A stretch of DNA of 34,927 bases from Caulobacteraceae bacterium (GTDB lineage Bacteria > Pseudomonadota > Alphaproteobacteria > Caulobacterales > Caulobacteraceae): NCBI GenBank assembly GCA_947476325.1, contig CANJPZ010000024.1:1-34927 (forward strand), in the 5' to 3' direction. The stretch's first letter is position 1. Every line of letters begins with the position of its first letter. Positions 24,050-32,409 of this stretch are shown piece by piece. A program made the position numbers and the translations under genes. Under the pieces are notes generated by a model, which was not told the DNA's origin, ran no database searches, and saw only the letters and a list, made by a program, of their open reading frames with translations.

Positions 24050-24427
24050 CTAACGGATCATACGGAAAGCGTTGGCCGAAGCGTTGTTGAGGCCGCGTTG
24101 GTCGTTCACAGGGCGCTGGGACCAGGACTACTCGAGACCGCCTATAAAACGTGTCTTGCAGATGAAATCGCTAGACGAGGACACCGGGTTGATCGGCAGC
24201 TTTCGCTGCCGATCGTTTTCAGAGGGAAACAACTGGATTCGGCCTATCGTATCGATCTGCTCATAGACAGGCTGGTCGTTGTAGAGATCAAGGCGATCGA
24301 GGTGCTGCTGCCGCTCCATGATGCTCAACTGCTTACCTATTTGCGGCTCTCGGGTCATCGACTTGGATATCTGATCAACTTTAATACGGCTTTGGTTAAA
24401 CAGGGCATTCGTCGCAAAATCCTGTAG
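24029..24427 (+). CDS. GxxExxY protein, PD-(D/E)XK nuclease-like
   Basis: A 132-residue protein of the GxxExxY family. The naming motif is GPGLLETAY (31-39: G33, E36, Y39). The later YRIDLLIDRLVVVEIKAIE supplies the Asp (76) and E-x-K (86-88) of a PD-(D/E)XK nuclease core, with LLTYLRLSGHRLGYLINFN at the end. Family members are usually lone genes of unknown function in variable regions. ATG 24029 sits inside the left repeat with AAAGG eight bases upstream, so the first residues (MHKEHEELTDHTE) come from the repeat, as I recall for other members. The gene has clearly lower GC than its neighbours, and inverted repeats bound it on both sides, so horizontal origin is likely. Confidence 0.9.
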   Translation: MHKEHEELTDHTESVGRSVVEAALVVHRALGPGLLETAYKTCLADEIARRGHRVDRQLSLPIVFRGKQLDSAYRIDLLIDRLVVVEIKAIEVLLPLHDAQLLTYLRLSGHRLGYLINFNTALVKQGIRRKIL

Positions 24428-24432
24428 TCGCC

Positions 24433-24484
24433 GCCTTCGTGACCTTCGTGTCTCCTTTGTGTCTTCGTGGTTTTCTTACTTTTC
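24433..24484 (-). repeat. Right inverted repeat of the GxxExxY element
   Basis: Read on the minus strand, it repeats CACGAAG and ACAAAGG units behind AAGAAAACC and mirrors 24001-24049. It begins six bases after the gene's stop codon and ends about 35 bp before the stop of the converging methyltransferase gene. Confidence 0.75.
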
Positions 24485-24519
24485 TTTTCCGCCACGGAAG
24501 AGTCGCGCAGGCTTGTACG

Positions 24520-25758
24520 CTAGCGCGAGAACACGCCGACCAGTTCCACATGGGGCGACCAAAGAAACTGGTCGATCGGGTGGACACGGTCGAGGCGGAA
24601 GCCTGCGACGCTCAACACCTTGGCGTCTCTTGCGAAAGTGGCCGGGTTGCACGAAATCGCCACCACCTTGGCCACGTTCGAGCGCCCAATCTCGCCCACC
24701 TGCTCCAGAGCTCCGGCCCTGGGCGGATCGAACACCACCACATCGACCTTCTTCAGTTCGGAGGTCAGGACCGGCCGGCGAACCAGGTCGCGCGCCTCGG
24801 CGGTGACGGCCTTCAGGCCCGGCGCCGTGGCGATGGCGGACTTCAGCGCGGCGATAGCGGGAGCCGAGAAATCAACCGCCAAGACCGGCGCGATCTCGGC
24901 CAGACGAAACGTAAAGGCCCCTGCCCCGCAATAGAGGTCGGCGATGCGATGGGCGCCGGCCGACGCCTCCAGCGCCAGGTGGGCCATCTCGTCCTCGGCG
25001 GCGGCGACGGCCTGCAGGAAGCTACCTGCCGGTAGGCCAACCATGGCCCGGCCAAAGCGCACCATCGGCTGGCGCGACTGGAAGACCATCTCGCCGGCAA
25101 GCGTGACGCGCGCGAAATCCGCGCTCTGGGCGGCGCGCGCCGCCCGCATGCGCGCATCGGCCGACAGTCCGCCGCTGCGGCGCTCGACGCCGGTGACGTC
25201 AACGTCAATGCCGGTCTCGGTCAGGGTGACGTGCAAGGTGGGCGCAGATTTCGGGTGTTCGAGGAAAGGGCTGGCCAGGGCGCGCAGGGCCGGAAAGGCC
25301 GCGACCAGCCGCGGATCGGCCACCGGGCACACATCGATGTTGATCAGGTCCCACGACCGGCGCGCCTTGAAGCCCAGCGCAACCCCGCCCTTGCCGCGCC
25401 GCACATGCAGGGCCAGCCGCCGCCGGCTGCCGGGCGATGCGGCAAAGCCCGGCGCAAAGTCAGTCTCCAGCCGCTCGCGCGACAGGGCCTGACGAATCTG
25501 GTCGGTCTTCCAGTACAGATAAGGCTCATGTGACCAGTGCTGAACGGCGCAGCCACCGCAGGAACCAAAGTGCGGGCATATCGGCTCAATCCGGTCCGGA
25601 CTGGCGCGCAGCACCTCGACCAGATCGGCGCGCGGGCCCTCGCGGCGCACGCGCACCAGCTCGCCGGTCAGGGTCAAGGGGGCAAACAGGGGACCCGGCG
25701 CAAGCCCGTCGCCTTGCGCGCCCACCGCGTCGATCGTGATGTCCAGGGTGTCGGTCAG
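24520..25758 (-). CDS. RlmD/TrmA-family 23S rRNA or tRNA uracil-C5 methyltransferase
   Basis: A 412-residue class I SAM-dependent RNA methyltransferase. A TRAM domain comes first, then Fe-S cysteines at 61, 67 and 70 (CPHFGSCGGCAVQHW) and 144 (DVCPVADP). The SAM-binding loop is IADLYCGAGAFTF, the substrate motif FDPPRAGALEQV, and the catalytic Cys is 370 (ISCNPATFARD). It methylates uracil C5 in 23S rRNA (RlmD/RlmC group) or tRNA; the target is not clear from sequence. The first ATG/GTG/TTG in frame is GTG 25725, which would remove the first TRAM strand. I place the start at CTG 25758 (LTDTLDITIDAVGAQGDG), preceded by AAAGGA at good spacing. An upstream ATG at 25768 is out of frame and stops after three codons. 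Confidence 0.88.
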   Translation of the reverse strand: MTDTLDITIDAVGAQGDGLAPGPLFAPLTLTGELVRVRREGPRADLVEVLRASPDRIEPICPHFGSCGGCAVQHWSHEPYLYWKTDQIRQALSRERLETDFAPGFAASPGSRRRLALHVRRGKGGVALGFKARRSWDLINIDVCPVADPRLVAAFPALRALASPFLEHPKSAPTLHVTLTETGIDVDVTGVERRSGGLSADARMRAARAAQSADFARVTLAGEMVFQSRQPMVRFGRAMVGLPAGSFLQAVAAAEDEMAHLALEASAGAHRIADLYCGAGAFTFRLAEIAPVLAVDFSAPAIAALKSAIATAPGLKAVTAEARDLVRRPVLTSELKKVDVVVFDPPRAGALEQVGEIGRSNVAKVVAISCNPATFARDAKVLSVAGFRLDRVHPIDQFLWSPHVELVGVFSR

Positions 25759-25876
25759 CTGACCATCCTTTCGCCAAAATAAATCAATATGAACACGCTC
25801 GTTGCCTGCCGTTCAGGAAAGCGGGGCTATACGAACATCATCCACTTCAGGAATTCCGCGCAAAGGGAGCGCCGAG

Positions 25877-26482
25877 ATGACCAATAAACTGTTCAAGACC
25901 GCCATCCTGGCCACGACTGCCGCAGCCTTCGTGGCGGCCACAATGGTTCCAGAACTGGCGTCCGCCCAATCGCGCTATACCCCTTCGTACGGCACGTCCT
26001 ACGACGAAAGCGGTCAGTATTACTATGACGGCTGCGCGCGGGACCAAACCAATCGCGCCGTAGTCGGCGGCGCCACCGGCGCTGTCGCCGGGGCGGTGAT
26101 CGGCAACAGCCTGGTCAACAAGCGCCGCGACAGCGGTGGCGGCGCCATCGTCGGCGGCGTCTTGGGCGCCCTCATCGGCTCCAGCATCGGCCAGAGCACG
26201 GCGGCCTGCCAGCCTGAGCCCAAGCCGCAAGTCGTGGTCGCTCCGCCGCGTCAGCCGCAGCGCACCTATCGCTACGCGCCGCCGCCGGCCCCGGTCTATG
26301 AGGACCGTCGCTACAGCTACAACGACGATTACGATCAAAGCTACGCCCCGCCGCCGCCTCCGGCCGCCAAGCCGCAGTGCACCTATGTTGAGGACGCCAT
26401 CCGCATGCCGGACGGCGCGCTCAGCAAGCGGATGGTGCGCGTCTGTCAGGACTCGAACGGTCAATACCAGATCGTTCAGTAG
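25877..26482 (+). CDS. Exported glycine-zipper (17 kDa surface antigen-like) protein
   Basis: A 201-residue exported protein. The signal peptide (about 1-33) ends VPELASAQ. A Tyr/Ser-rich stretch then leads to a glycine-zipper 2TM domain: NRAVVGGATGAVAGAVIGNSL, a KRRD turn, and GGGAIVGGVLGALIGSSIG. After that comes a Pro/Tyr-rich linker (APPPAPVYEDRRYSYNDDYDQSYAPPPPP) and a small C-terminal domain, CTYVEDAIRMPDGALSKRMVRVCQDSNGQYQIV. Glycine-zipper proteins insert in or coat the outer membrane. There is no lipobox Cys at the cleavage site, so a lipoprotein is not supported. ATG 25877 has AAGGGAG seven bases upstream. A strong terminator follows at 26510. Confidence 0.9.
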   Translation: MTNKLFKTAILATTAAAFVAATMVPELASAQSRYTPSYGTSYDESGQYYYDGCARDQTNRAVVGGATGAVAGAVIGNSLVNKRRDSGGGAIVGGVLGALIGSSIGQSTAACQPEPKPQVVVAPPRQPQRTYRYAPPPAPVYEDRRYSYNDDYDQSYAPPPPPAAKPQCTYVEDAIRMPDGALSKRMVRVCQDSNGQYQIVQ

Positions 26483-26509
26483 CTGGTTCCGCCCCAACCC
26501 AGCTGATTT

Positions 26510-26541
26510 GGCCGTCCGGTTCCGCCGGGCGGCCATTTTTT
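26510..26541 (+). terminator. Rho-independent terminator after the glycine-zipper gene
   Basis: A 10-bp stem (26510-26519 with 26525-26534, one G-U pair), a five-base loop and T6 at 26536-26541. It ends on the valS stop codon, which comes from the other strand. Confidence 0.9.
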
Positions 26542-29174
26542 CAGCCGACGCTGGCCAGCCGGGCCAGGCCCGCTTCCAGCCGCGCCTTGGCCGCCTGGGC
26601 CTCGGCCAGCTTTTCACGGTTTTCCTCGACCACCTCTTCCGGCGCACGGGCGACGAAGTCGGGATTCCCGAGCTTTTTCTCGGTCCGGTCGATATCCGCG
26701 GCCAGGCCGGCGATTTCCTTGCTCAGGCGGGTGCGTTCCGCCGCCAGGTCGATCAGACCGGCGATCGACAGCGCGCCGGTGGCTTCCCCGGACACGAACG
26801 GCGCAGATCCGGCCGGCGCTTCGCCTTCAACCACTGACTCCAGCCGGGCCAGCGTCAGGATCAGGCCGCGATGGCGCGCCAGGCGAGCGCTGGTCTCGGC
26901 GTTGGCGCCGGACAGCGACAGCGGAATCCGCGCGCCGGGCGGCACGTTCATCTCGGCGCGGACCGAACGGATCTCGGTGACCAGTCCGATCAGCCAGCCG
27001 ATCTCGGCATCGGCCGCGCCGTCGATCCAGCCTTGCGGCAGGTCTGGCCAGGGCTCGGCGATCAACAGACCGGGCCGCGCAGGCCCGGTCTCGGCCAGCT
27101 TGTCCCACAGCTCTTCGGTAATGAACGGGCTGACCGGGTGCAGCAGCTTGAGGATCAGATCCAGCACCCAGGCGGTCATGGCCCGAGTCTCGGCCTTAGC
27201 GGCTGCGTCATCGCCGCCGAACACCGGCTTGGCCAGTTCCAGGTACCAGTCGCAATAGACGTTCCAGATGAAGCGGTAGAGCGCGCCGGCGGCATCGTCA
27301 AAGGCGCAGGCGTCCAGCGCTCGGGTGACCTCAGTCGATGTGCGCACCGCCTCGCCACGGATCCAGCGGTTGATCGTTTGCTTCACGCCGGCCGGATCAA
27401 AGCCCTCGACCCGGTCGCATTCGTTCATCTGGGAAAAACGGGATGCATTCCACAATTTTGTCCCGAAATTACGATAACCCTCAATGCGTTGTTCTTGTAA
27501 TTTAATGTCCCTTCCCTGCCCCGACATGGCGGCCAGGGTGAAGCGCAGGGCGTCGGCGCCATAAAGGTCGATCAGGGCCAGAGGGTCCATGACATTGCCC
27601 TTGGACTTGCTCATCTTGGCGCCCGAGGCGTCGCGCACCAGGGCGTTGATGAACACCCGACGGAACGGCACGTCGTCCATGAAATGCAGACCCATCATCA
27701 TCATCCGGGCGACCCAGAAGAAGATGATGTCAAAGCCGGTGACCAGGGTGTGGGTCGGATAGAACCGCTTCAGGTCCTCGGTGTCTTTTGGCCAGCCCAT
27801 GGTCGAGAACGGCCACAGGGCCGAGGAAAACCAGGTGTCCAGAACGTCCTCATCCTGGCGCAGCACCTTGCCGCCGGACGCTGCAAGGGCGGCGGCCTCG
27901 GATTCCTCGACGTAGATATTGCCGTCCTCGTCGAACCAGGCCGGGATACGGTGGCCCCACCACAACTGGCGCGAGATGCACCAGGGCTCGATGTTGCGCA
28001 GCCATTCGAAATAGGTCTTTTCCCAGTGGCGCGGTTCGAACACGGTCGCGCCGTCTTCGACCGCTTTCAGCGCCGGTTGCGCCAGAGTCTTGGCGTCGAC
28101 GTACCACTGGTCAGTCAGCCACGGCTCGACCACGACGCCGGAGCGGTCGCCGTGCGGCACCACATGGCGGGTCTTTTCGATGCCGCGCAGCCAGCCTTCG
28201 GCCTCGGCGCGCTCGACGATGGCCTTGCGGGCCGCAAAGCGGTCCTGGCCTGCGTATTCGCCGCCATCTTCGTTGATTTTACCAAAGGCGTCGAGGATGT
28301 TGATCAGCGGCAGGTCGTGCCGTTTGCCGACCATGAAGTCGTTGAAATCGTGGGCCGGCGTGATCTTCACGGCGCCCGAGCCCTTTTCCGGGTCAGCGTA
28401 TTCGTCAGCGACGATGGGAATTTCCCGGCCGGTGACCGGCAAGCGCACCGTCTTGCCGATCATGGGCTGATAACGCTCGTCGTCCGGGTGAACGGCGACG
28501 GCGGTGTCGCCCAGCATGGTTTCCGGCCGGGTAGTGGCGATGACGATCTCGCCTGAACCATCTGTCAGTGGATAGGCAAAGTGCCAGTAGTGGCCATCGA
28601 CCTCGCGCTGTTCGACCTCCAGGTCGGAGATCGCGGTCTGGAAGTGGGGATCCCAGTTCACCAGCCGCTTATCGCGATAAATCAGGCCTTCCTTGTAGAG
28701 CTGGACGAAAACCTTCTTCACGGCCTCCGACAGACCCTCGTCGAGGGTAAAGCGCTCACGGCTCCAGTCGCATGTCGCGCCCAGCCGGCGCAGCTGGCCG
28801 ACGATGGTGCCACCGCTCTCGGCCTTCCAGCGCCAGACGCGGGCGACAAAGTCTTCGCGGCCCAGGTCGCGGCGGTTGATGTTGCCCTCGGCGGCAAGCT
28901 GGCGCTCGACCACCATCTGGGTGGCGATGCCGGCGTGGTCGGTGCCCGGCAGCCACAGGACCGCCTCGCCCTTCATGCGGTGATAGCGGGCCAGAATGTC
29001 CTGCAGGGTGTTGTTCAGCGCATGGCCGATGTGCAGGCTGCCGGTAACATTGGGCGGCGGAATGACCATGGCGAAGGTCGTTTCGGCGTTCGACGGCGCA
29101 AAGGCGCCCGAGCGCTCCCAAGCCTCATAGAGACGCGGTTCGGCGGCGGCGGGGTCGAAGGTCTTCTCAAGCAT
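26541..29174 (-). CDS. valS: Valyl-tRNA synthetase
   Basis: An 877-residue class I synthetase. The HIGH motif is in [21 protein letters not shown] and the KMSKS motif in [14 protein letters not shown]. The editing domain includes [20 protein letters not shown], and a C-terminal coiled coil ([27 protein letters not shown]) closes the protein. It charges tRNA-Val in the cytoplasm. ATG 29174 lacks a clear ribosome-binding site. It follows popZ by 38 bp, and the two are probably cotranscribed. One segment (about 27421-27510, residues near 555-590, [26 protein letters not shown]) has only about 40% GC and rare codons (TTA, CGT, ACA, GCA), although its protein sequence is well conserved. Confidence 0.98.
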   Translation of the reverse strand: MLEKTFDPAAAEPRLYEAWERSGAFAPSNAETTFAMVIPPPNVTGSLHIGHALNNTLQDILARYHRMKGEAVLWLPGTDHAGIATQMVVERQLAAEGNINRRDLGREDFVARVWRWKAESGGTIVGQLRRLGATCDWSRERFTLDEGLSEAVKKVFVQLYKEGLIYRDKRLVNWDPHFQTAISDLEVEQREVDGHYWHFAYPLTDGSGEIVIATTRPETMLGDTAVAVHPDDERYQPMIGKTVRLPVTGREIPIVADEYADPEKGSGAVKITPAHDFNDFMVGKRHDLPLINILDAFGKINEDGGEYAGQDRFAARKAIVERAEAEGWLRGIEKTRHVVPHGDRSGVVVEPWLTDQWYVDAKTLAQPALKAVEDGATVFEPRHWEKTYFEWLRNIEPWCISRQLWWGHRIPAWFDEDGNIYVEESEAAALAASGGKVLRQDEDVLDTWFSSALWPFSTMGWPKDTEDLKRFYPTHTLVTGFDIIFFWVARMMMMGLHFMDDVPFRRVFINALVRDASGAKMSKSKGNVMDPLALIDLYGADALRFTLAAMSGQGRDIKLQEQRIEGYRNFGTKLWNASRFSQMNECDRVEGFDPAGVKQTINRWIRGEAVRTSTEVTRALDACAFDDAAGALYRFIWNVYCDWYLELAKPVFGGDDAAAKAETRAMTAWVLDLILKLLHPVSPFITEELWDKLAETGPARPGLLIAEPWPDLPQGWIDGAADAEIGWLIGLVTEIRSVRAEMNVPPGARIPLSLSGANAETSARLARHRGLILTLARLESVVEGEAPAGSAPFVSGEATGALSIAGLIDLAAERTRLSKEIAGLAADIDRTEKKLGNPDFVARAPEEVVEENREKLAEAQAAKARLEAGLARLASVG

Positions 29175-29212
29175 GGCGCGTTGCTACACGCCTGATTGCG
29201 CCAGCGGAAGCG

Positions 29213-29755
29213 TTAGCTGCGGAAGCGGCGAGCCTGACGCTCGACTTCTTCCTCGACCTTGGCCTCGACAATGCCCCGCAGGTTGGCGTCGAGCCATTCC
29301 TTGAGCAAGGGACGCAGCAGTTCGCGCACCACGCCGTCCAGGGTGGTCGACGGCGAGGGCATGCCAATGCGTTGCTGAAGCTGACCAAAAGCCGAGGTGA
29401 CAGCGGCCGAGATCGGCTCGCTGACCAGAGCGTCTTCGGCTTCGAAGGCGGCGGCGAAGGCCACGGGCTCAGGCGCAGGCTCGGGCGGCGCCACGGCCAC
29501 CGGCTCGGGTTCGGGCGGGGCTTCAAAGACGTCCAGATCGCCGATGGTTTCGGCTTCCTCGACCTTTTGGGTCAGTTCCAGGACATCGTCCTCGGGTTCC
29601 GGCTTGGGCGCGGCCGCAACCACCGGCTCGGGCTCCGCCTCGGCCGCCGGTTCCGGCGCAGCCTCGTCGGCCGGCACCTCGTCTTCGGAGATAATCCGCC
29701 TGATGGAGGCGAGGATTTCCTCCATGGTGGGTTCTTGAGAAGCCTGTTCGGACAT
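29213..29755 (-). CDS. popZ: Polar organizing protein PopZ (DUF2497)
   Basis: A 180-residue protein. The N-terminal helix EPTMEEILASIRRIISED is the partner-binding region. The middle is acidic, Pro/Glu/Ala-rich and disordered (about 25-115). The C-terminal part, AVTSAFGQLQQRIGM and VVRELLRPLLKEWLDANLRGIVEAKVEEEVERQARRF, is the oligomerisation and pole-targeting region. In Caulobacter, PopZ forms a polymeric network at the pole that anchors the chromosome centromere through ParB and recruits cell-fate regulators. Length is close to the 177-residue Caulobacter protein. ATG 29755 begins the known MSEQ/MSDQ start; nine upstream codons are not conserved. It lies between valS and the TolC-family gene as in Caulobacter. 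Confidence 0.95.
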   Translation of the reverse strand: MSEQASQEPTMEEILASIRRIISEDEVPADEAAPEPAAEAEPEPVVAAAPKPEPEDDVLELTQKVEEAETIGDLDVFEAPPEPEPVAVAPPEPAPEPVAFAAAFEAEDALVSEPISAAVTSAFGQLQQRIGMPSPSTTLDGVVRELLRPLLKEWLDANLRGIVEAKVEEEVERQARRFRS

Positions 29756-29834
29756 GTCGCCCCTAACCGCGGACAGAATCATGATTGTGGCGCGTCAGGT
29801 TAGGCGCGTTGCGCCGATCCTGCAATTTTCAGCT

Positions 29835-29868
29835 CGCCTGGCAAGAGAAGCCTTTCTCCTGACAGGCG
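29835..29868. other. Two-tier hairpin in the popZ upstream region
   Basis: CGCCTG (29835-29840) pairs with CAGGCG (29863-29868), and inside it GAGAA (29845-29849) pairs with TTCTC (29854-29858). It lies 80 bp before popZ and 67 bp after the TolC-family stop, so it could be a terminator or popZ leader structure. The rest of the 179-bp gap shows nothing I can name. Confidence 0.35.
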
Positions 29869-29934
29869 AATGTTCAAACCTGTTGCATCGTTCGCTTCAG
29901 GCCTGTCCTGGCGTGGATCGCCGCTACGAAGCGC

Positions 29935-31434
29935 TTACGGAGCCTTGAAGTCAGGCACGATCTCGCCCGGCGCCGGCGTATAGGCCCGGACCGGAGCGCC
30001 CATAGAGCGATCAAGGTTTTCGACGAACGACATCCAGGGCAGGTCGGCATTGCCGTTGATCTGGTTGAAGTGCTCAAGGGGATCGTAGGCCTCGACCGTG
30101 GCGCCGAAGGTTTCCGGCGAGATCTGGCCCATGGCGACCAGCAGTGAGACACCGGCGGTGTATTCAGAGAACTCGGCGTTAACGAGCGCCTGTTGGGTGG
30201 TGCGCAGATCCAGTTGCGAATTAAGCTGGTCCAGCGCGGTGCTCAGGCCCTGCTTGTACTGCTCGATCGTGCCTTCGGTCGCCAGGGTCTGGGCGCGGAC
30301 GGCTTCGGTTTGCGACGCCTTCTGGGCGCGGGCAGCAATCAGGGCGTTCCAGGCAGTGTTGACTTGCTGGTTCAGGGTGCGGCGCGCCTGCTCGATGCGA
30401 ATGCCGTCCTGGCGATTGGTTTCCTCGGCCGACCGGATCGTGGATTCGGTGGTGCGGCCCGGATAGATCGGCATCGAAAGGCGGACGCTGGAAGTCCAGG
30501 TTCCGGTCGCCGTGCTCAGGCCGAAGACCGAGTTCGGCGCTCCAGGGAAACGAACCGTGTCGCCGAGGCTGGGGCCGGTCGAGAGCGAGACCGTCGGCCG
30601 CTTGGCGGCCCGAGCGGTAACGACGGCCAAGGCTGACTGACGCTCCGTCAGATAGGCCTGGCGCAGCGTCGGGCTGTTGCGCTGGGCGATTTCGTAAGCC
30701 GCTTCCTTGGTTGCCGGCAGGGACGCCGCGATCGTGGGCTCCTGCTGCAGGGTACCGGGCATCTGGCCAATGACGGTCAGGTAGGTGATGCGGGCATTGT
30801 TCAGGTTGTTCTGGGCTGTGGTCAGCGAGGTCTGCGATTGCGCGACCCGCGATTCGGCCAGGGCCTGGTCGGTGATAGTCGCTGCGCCGGCCTGGAACTT
30901 GGCCTTGGCCTGGTCGAGCGATTCACCGACGCTTTGCAGTTGCTGCTGCGAAATCGTGACCTGACGTTCGGCGTTGCGCACGCCGGTATAGGCGTTGACG
31001 ACCTGCTGCAGCAGGGTCTGCTCACTGGAGCGCAGGCCTTCACGCAGGGACAGCAGGGCGTCCGTCTGGCTGTCGACCGCCGCGGCCTTGGAGCCGCCTG
31101 ACAGGATGGTCTGGGTCGCTGTGGCGCTGGCTGTGACCGCAATATTGGAATTGGTGTTGTCGCCTGGCCGATCGCCATGCAGGAAATCGGTGGTGCTGCC
31201 GGCGCTGAGGCCCAGATCGGCGGTGAGGCCGGGTCCCAGGTTTGTGGCGCGTGACCTGTAGTAGGCCTCATCGCCGTTGCGAAGGTTGCCGCGCTGAATC
31301 AGCAGGGCGGGATTGGTCTTGAACGCCAGTGCAATCGCGTCAGCAAGCGACTCAGCGCTCGCCGGCATCGCCGTCGTCACAAAACCTGACATGAAAACGG
31401 CGGCCAGTAGGCCTGCCCGACGGCTATTTCGCAT
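29935..31434 (-). CDS. TolC-family outer-membrane channel, RsaFb-like
   Basis: A 499-residue outer-membrane efflux protein. The signal peptide (RNSRRAGLLAAVFMSGFVTTAMPASA) is followed by SLADAIALAFKTNPALLIQRGNLR, the TolC opening helix. Two OEP repeats follow, with long coiled-coil hairpins (VDSQTDALLSLREGLRSSEQTLLQQVVNAYTGV; LTTAQNNLNNARITYLTVIGQMPG; ALDQLNSQLDLRTTQQALVNAEFSEYTAGVSLLVAMG). As a trimer it forms the exit duct of type I secretion or efflux pumps. In Caulobacter the gene beside popZ is rsaFb, used for S-layer protein export; this equivalence is from remembered gene order. ATG 31434 begins the signal peptide; the TTG at 31515 does not. Confidence 0.93.
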   Translation of the reverse strand: MRNSRRAGLLAAVFMSGFVTTAMPASAESLADAIALAFKTNPALLIQRGNLRNGDEAYYRSRATNLGPGLTADLGLSAGSTTDFLHGDRPGDNTNSNIAVTASATATQTILSGGSKAAAVDSQTDALLSLREGLRSSEQTLLQQVVNAYTGVRNAERQVTISQQQLQSVGESLDQAKAKFQAGAATITDQALAESRVAQSQTSLTTAQNNLNNARITYLTVIGQMPGTLQQEPTIAASLPATKEAAYEIAQRNSPTLRQAYLTERQSALAVVTARAAKRPTVSLSTGPSLGDTVRFPGAPNSVFGLSTATGTWTSSVRLSMPIYPGRTTESTIRSAEETNRQDGIRIEQARRTLNQQVNTAWNALIAARAQKASQTEAVRAQTLATEGTIEQYKQGLSTALDQLNSQLDLRTTQQALVNAEFSEYTAGVSLLVAMGQISPETFGATVEAYDPLEHFNQINGNADLPWMSFVENLDRSMGAPVRAYTPAPGEIVPDFKAP

Positions 31435-31639
31435 ACCTGAGAACCTCTGACTCTGACCGCTTTCGCCGGCCGGCGACGCTTCTGTCACGAGCGTGTTTCG
31501 AACGTGTTTCAACAATTTGGCCGATTGTACGCACTACCGTGCATCGCGTGATAGCGACTATGACACAATCCAGCCTGCTCAGCCGTCCTTTATCGATAAT
31601 TGATATGCAAGGCTAGGAATTTATCACCCGCCCCGTCGC

Positions 31640-32200
31640 CTAAAACGCAAAGGCCGGTGCGGACTCCACGCCGCCGAGCAGGGGAGCCGAGCAGTCAAAT
31701 GCGATTCGCCCGCCAACGCCGTCGGCGCCGCGCAGATAAATCATTGCCTTGCCCGCCGCGCCGACGCGCTCGACGACGCCCATCCGCCCGCCCATGGTCA
31801 GGGCTTCGGCCCATGACGGCGGAACTGTGGCGAGCGCGCCTTCGCTGACGATGACGTCCCACAAACCAGTAACACCGCCTGGATTATCACTTCGCTCAAC
31901 CTGCAGGCCCATGGCCTCAAGTACGGCGGCGGCGTAGGGCGCGGCGATTGCCAGCGCCCGCTCGCCCGAAACGGGCCGAATCGCCTGCAGAAGCTTGGCC
32001 ACGTCGCGCGGCCGCATCAGCCACCGGCCCGCCGCATAGCCCACTTCGGTGTCGGCATAGGCCAGATGGGTATTGGGGCCGCAAAGGGTTTCGCGCGCGA
32101 CAGACCGCATGGCCGACTGGATCTGCAGGTCGGTCACGTCATTGGTCCGCACTTGCGTCTCGACCATGGTCTGACGCGCCCTGGCGAAGTCAAAAGTCAT
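31640..32200 (-). CDS. PIMT-like protein with degenerate SAM-binding loop
   Basis: A 186-residue homologue of protein-L-isoaspartate O-methyltransferase. The N-terminal family features are FARARQTMVETQVRTNDVTD, AMRSVARETLCGP and LAYADTEVGY. The SAM motif I, normally VLEIGTGSGY, reads ALAIAAPYAAAVL (82-94), with no Gly-rich loop. A later VIVSEGALATVPPSW and the closing ALTMGGRMGVV still follow the family layout. Methyl transfer to isoaspartate is therefore unlikely, and a structural or regulatory role is more plausible. ATG 32200 has GGAG nine bases upstream. The 205-bp gap before the TolC-family gene is AT-rich in part (31590-31622) and may hold that gene's promoter. Confidence 0.82.
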   Translation of the reverse strand: MTFDFARARQTMVETQVRTNDVTDLQIQSAMRSVARETLCGPNTHLAYADTEVGYAAGRWLMRPRDVAKLLQAIRPVSGERALAIAAPYAAAVLEAMGLQVERSDNPGGVTGLWDVIVSEGALATVPPSWAEALTMGGRMGVVERVGAAGKAMIYLRGADGVGGRIAFDCSAPLLGGVESAPAFAF

Positions 32201-32325
32201 CGGCGCCGGCTCCGGCAAAAAATCTCTGAGTCTTGAGCGTATATAGGCGCGGCCTTAACCTGCACGCAATGCAACAGAGGCATTGTTCGCCGCGCTCGCG
32301 TCTGGTAGCGACGCGGCGACAAGAC

Positions 32326-32399
32326 GGCCTGGTGGCGGAGTGGTTACGTAGCGGACTGCAAATCCGCGTACCCGAGTTCGATTCTCGGCCAGGCCTCCA
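32326..32399 (+). tRNA. tRNA-Cys (GCA)
   Basis: A 74-base cloverleaf with encoded CCA. Acceptor stem GGCCTGG (32326-32332) pairs with CCAGGCC (32389-32395), U is the discriminator (typical for Cys), and CCA ends it. The anticodon stem GCGGA/TCCGC encloses loop CTGCAAA with anticodon GCA. The T arm CCGAG-TTCGATT-CTCGG is canonical. Confidence 0.98.
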
Positions 32400-32409
32400 A
32401 TTTTTTCAG

